The notes under the pieces are model-generated. The model made no database searches. It was not told the DNA's origin and worked only from the letters and a program-made list of their open reading frames with translations. A stretch of DNA of 6,804 nucleotides from Myxococcales bacterium (GTDB lineage: Bacteria > Myxococcota > Polyangia > Fen-1088): the NCBI GenBank assembly GCA_003155465.1, contig PMCR01000359.1:10509-17312 (forward strand), given 5' to 3'. This document shows positions 6,193 through 6,804 of the stretch, piece after piece. Position numbers and translations under genes: made by a program. How positions within the stretch are numbered: the stretch's first letter is position 1; the number at the start of each line of letters is the position of its first letter.

Positions 6193-6804
6193 GCGGCGCT
6201 CATCCTTCACCTGTCCCTCTTGCTCGCGCTGCCGCCCCTGCTCATCGGCATCATCACCCGCACCAAGTCCTGGTTTGCCGGCCGCAAGGGGCCGCCGCTC
6301 TGGCAGCCGTACCTTGATCTGTGGAAGCTTCTGCACAAGGGCGCGGTCTACAGCCGGACCACGACTTGGATCTTCCGCGCCGGTCCCATCGTGACCCTGG
6401 CTGCCGTGCTGACCGCAGGGCTTCTGACTCCACTTTGCGCTGCGGCCTCACCGCTTGGCTTCTCCGGCGATGTGATTCTCTTCGCTTACCTACTTGGACT
6501 TGGCCGTTTCTTCACCATGGCCGCCGCGCTCGACACCGGCTCTAGCTTCGAGGGCATGGGTGCCAGCCGCGAAGCCGCCTTCTCCGCGCTGGCAGAGCCG
6601 GCGCTCTTCCTGGCGCTCGCCATCGTGTGCATACCCGCGGGCAGCGTTTCGTTCGCCGAGGCGTGGGCTTCGCCGTGGCAGACCTGGGGGCCCGCCCACC
6701 CGGCCCTGCCTGCGGCCGCAGTGGCCCTGTTCGGCGTGCTCCTGGCCGAGAACTCGCGCATACCCGTCGATGATCCGACGACCCACCTGGAACTGACCAT
6801 GATC
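6190..6804 (+). CDS. hyfC: NuoH-like membrane subunit HyfC, incomplete at right edge
   Basis: The frame is open for 205 codons to the end of the window, about two thirds of the usual length near 310. It encodes the complex I subunit 1 (NuoH/HyfC/HycD) family protein, which anchors the hydrophilic arm of group-4-hydrogenase-type complexes in the inner membrane. Residues 1-24 form the first membrane helix. GRKGPPLWQPYLDLWKLL (31-48) followed by HKGAVYS is the family cytoplasmic loop in its hydrogenase form, without the GPNRVGP signature of true NuoH. LGLGRFFTMAAALDTGSSFEG (102-122), MGASREA (123-129) and AENSRIPVDDPTTHLELTMI (186-205) are the other conserved blocks. At least five membrane segments are visible. 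The missing C-terminus and the following subunits lie to the right. The start is supported by GAGG at seven bases and by close packing against hyfB. Confidence 0.92.
   Translation, partial: MAALILHLSLLLALPPLLIGIITRTKSWFAGRKGPPLWQPYLDLWKLLHKGAVYSRTTTWIFRAGPIVTLAAVLTAGLLTPLCAAASPLGFSGDVILFAYLLGLGRFFTMAAALDTGSSFEGMGASREAAFSALAEPALFLALAIVCIPAGSVSFAEAWASPWQTWGPAHPALPAAAVALFGVLLAENSRIPVDDPTTHLELTMI

Noticed and set aside
5313..6203. Minus-strand open frames of 296 and 260 codons opposite hyfB
   Set aside because: They overlap the well-supported hyfB. Translations are low-complexity (Gln, Arg, Gly or Ala, Arg, Ser) and lack motifs.
1..6804. CRISPR array, insertion sequence, tRNA or rRNA
   Set aside because: I saw no regularly spaced repeats, terminal inverted repeats with a transposase, tRNA cloverleaf or rRNA-like sequence on either strand.

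Overview
The window looks like chromosomal DNA of a GC-rich Gram-negative bacterium. Third codon positions are mostly G or C, and a GlnD-type PII uridylyltransferase sits beside group-4-hydrogenase (Hyf-type) membrane subunits. A deltaproteobacterial or myxobacterial origin would fit, but this is a guess from composition and gene content. I see no mobile element, CRISPR array, rRNA or tRNA.

Layout. Positions 1-146 are a non-coding end downstream of glnD and hold one strong GC hairpin. Positions 147-2870 on the minus strand are a complete glnD (907 codons), with nucleotidyltransferase, HD and two ACT domains and intact catalytic motifs. Positions 2871-3037 are a divergent intergenic region with a TTGACA box. 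Rightward from there runs a two-gene unit: an uncharacterised small protein with a very acidic Glu/Asp tract (3038-3514), followed after one base by a two-ACT-domain protein of the GcvR type (3516-4067, ending in tandem TAG codons). A 132-base gap (4068-4199) carries a good sigma-70-like promoter. It is followed by hyfB (about 4200-6188), an antiporter-like proton-channel subunit, and by hyfC (6190 to the right edge, incomplete), the NuoH-like membrane anchor. hyfB and hyfC are separated by one base.

How the genes relate. The left half is about sensing nitrogen and amino acids: GlnD modifies PII in response to glutamine, and the GcvR-like protein consists of two small-molecule-binding ACT domains. 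The right half is the start of a membrane complex that couples redox chemistry to ion translocation. Its electron-transfer and catalytic subunits would lie beyond position 6804, so whether it is a true hydrogenase cannot be decided here.

Points of interest are modest. The hyfB start is ambiguous, and the best-placed ribosome site points to a rare ATT start. A sharply AT-rich island with a hairpin lies inside otherwise GC-rich glnD. The acidic protein, with an in-frame 15-base tandem repeat, is translationally coupled to the ACT protein. I found no convincing sign of a wholly new system inside the window.
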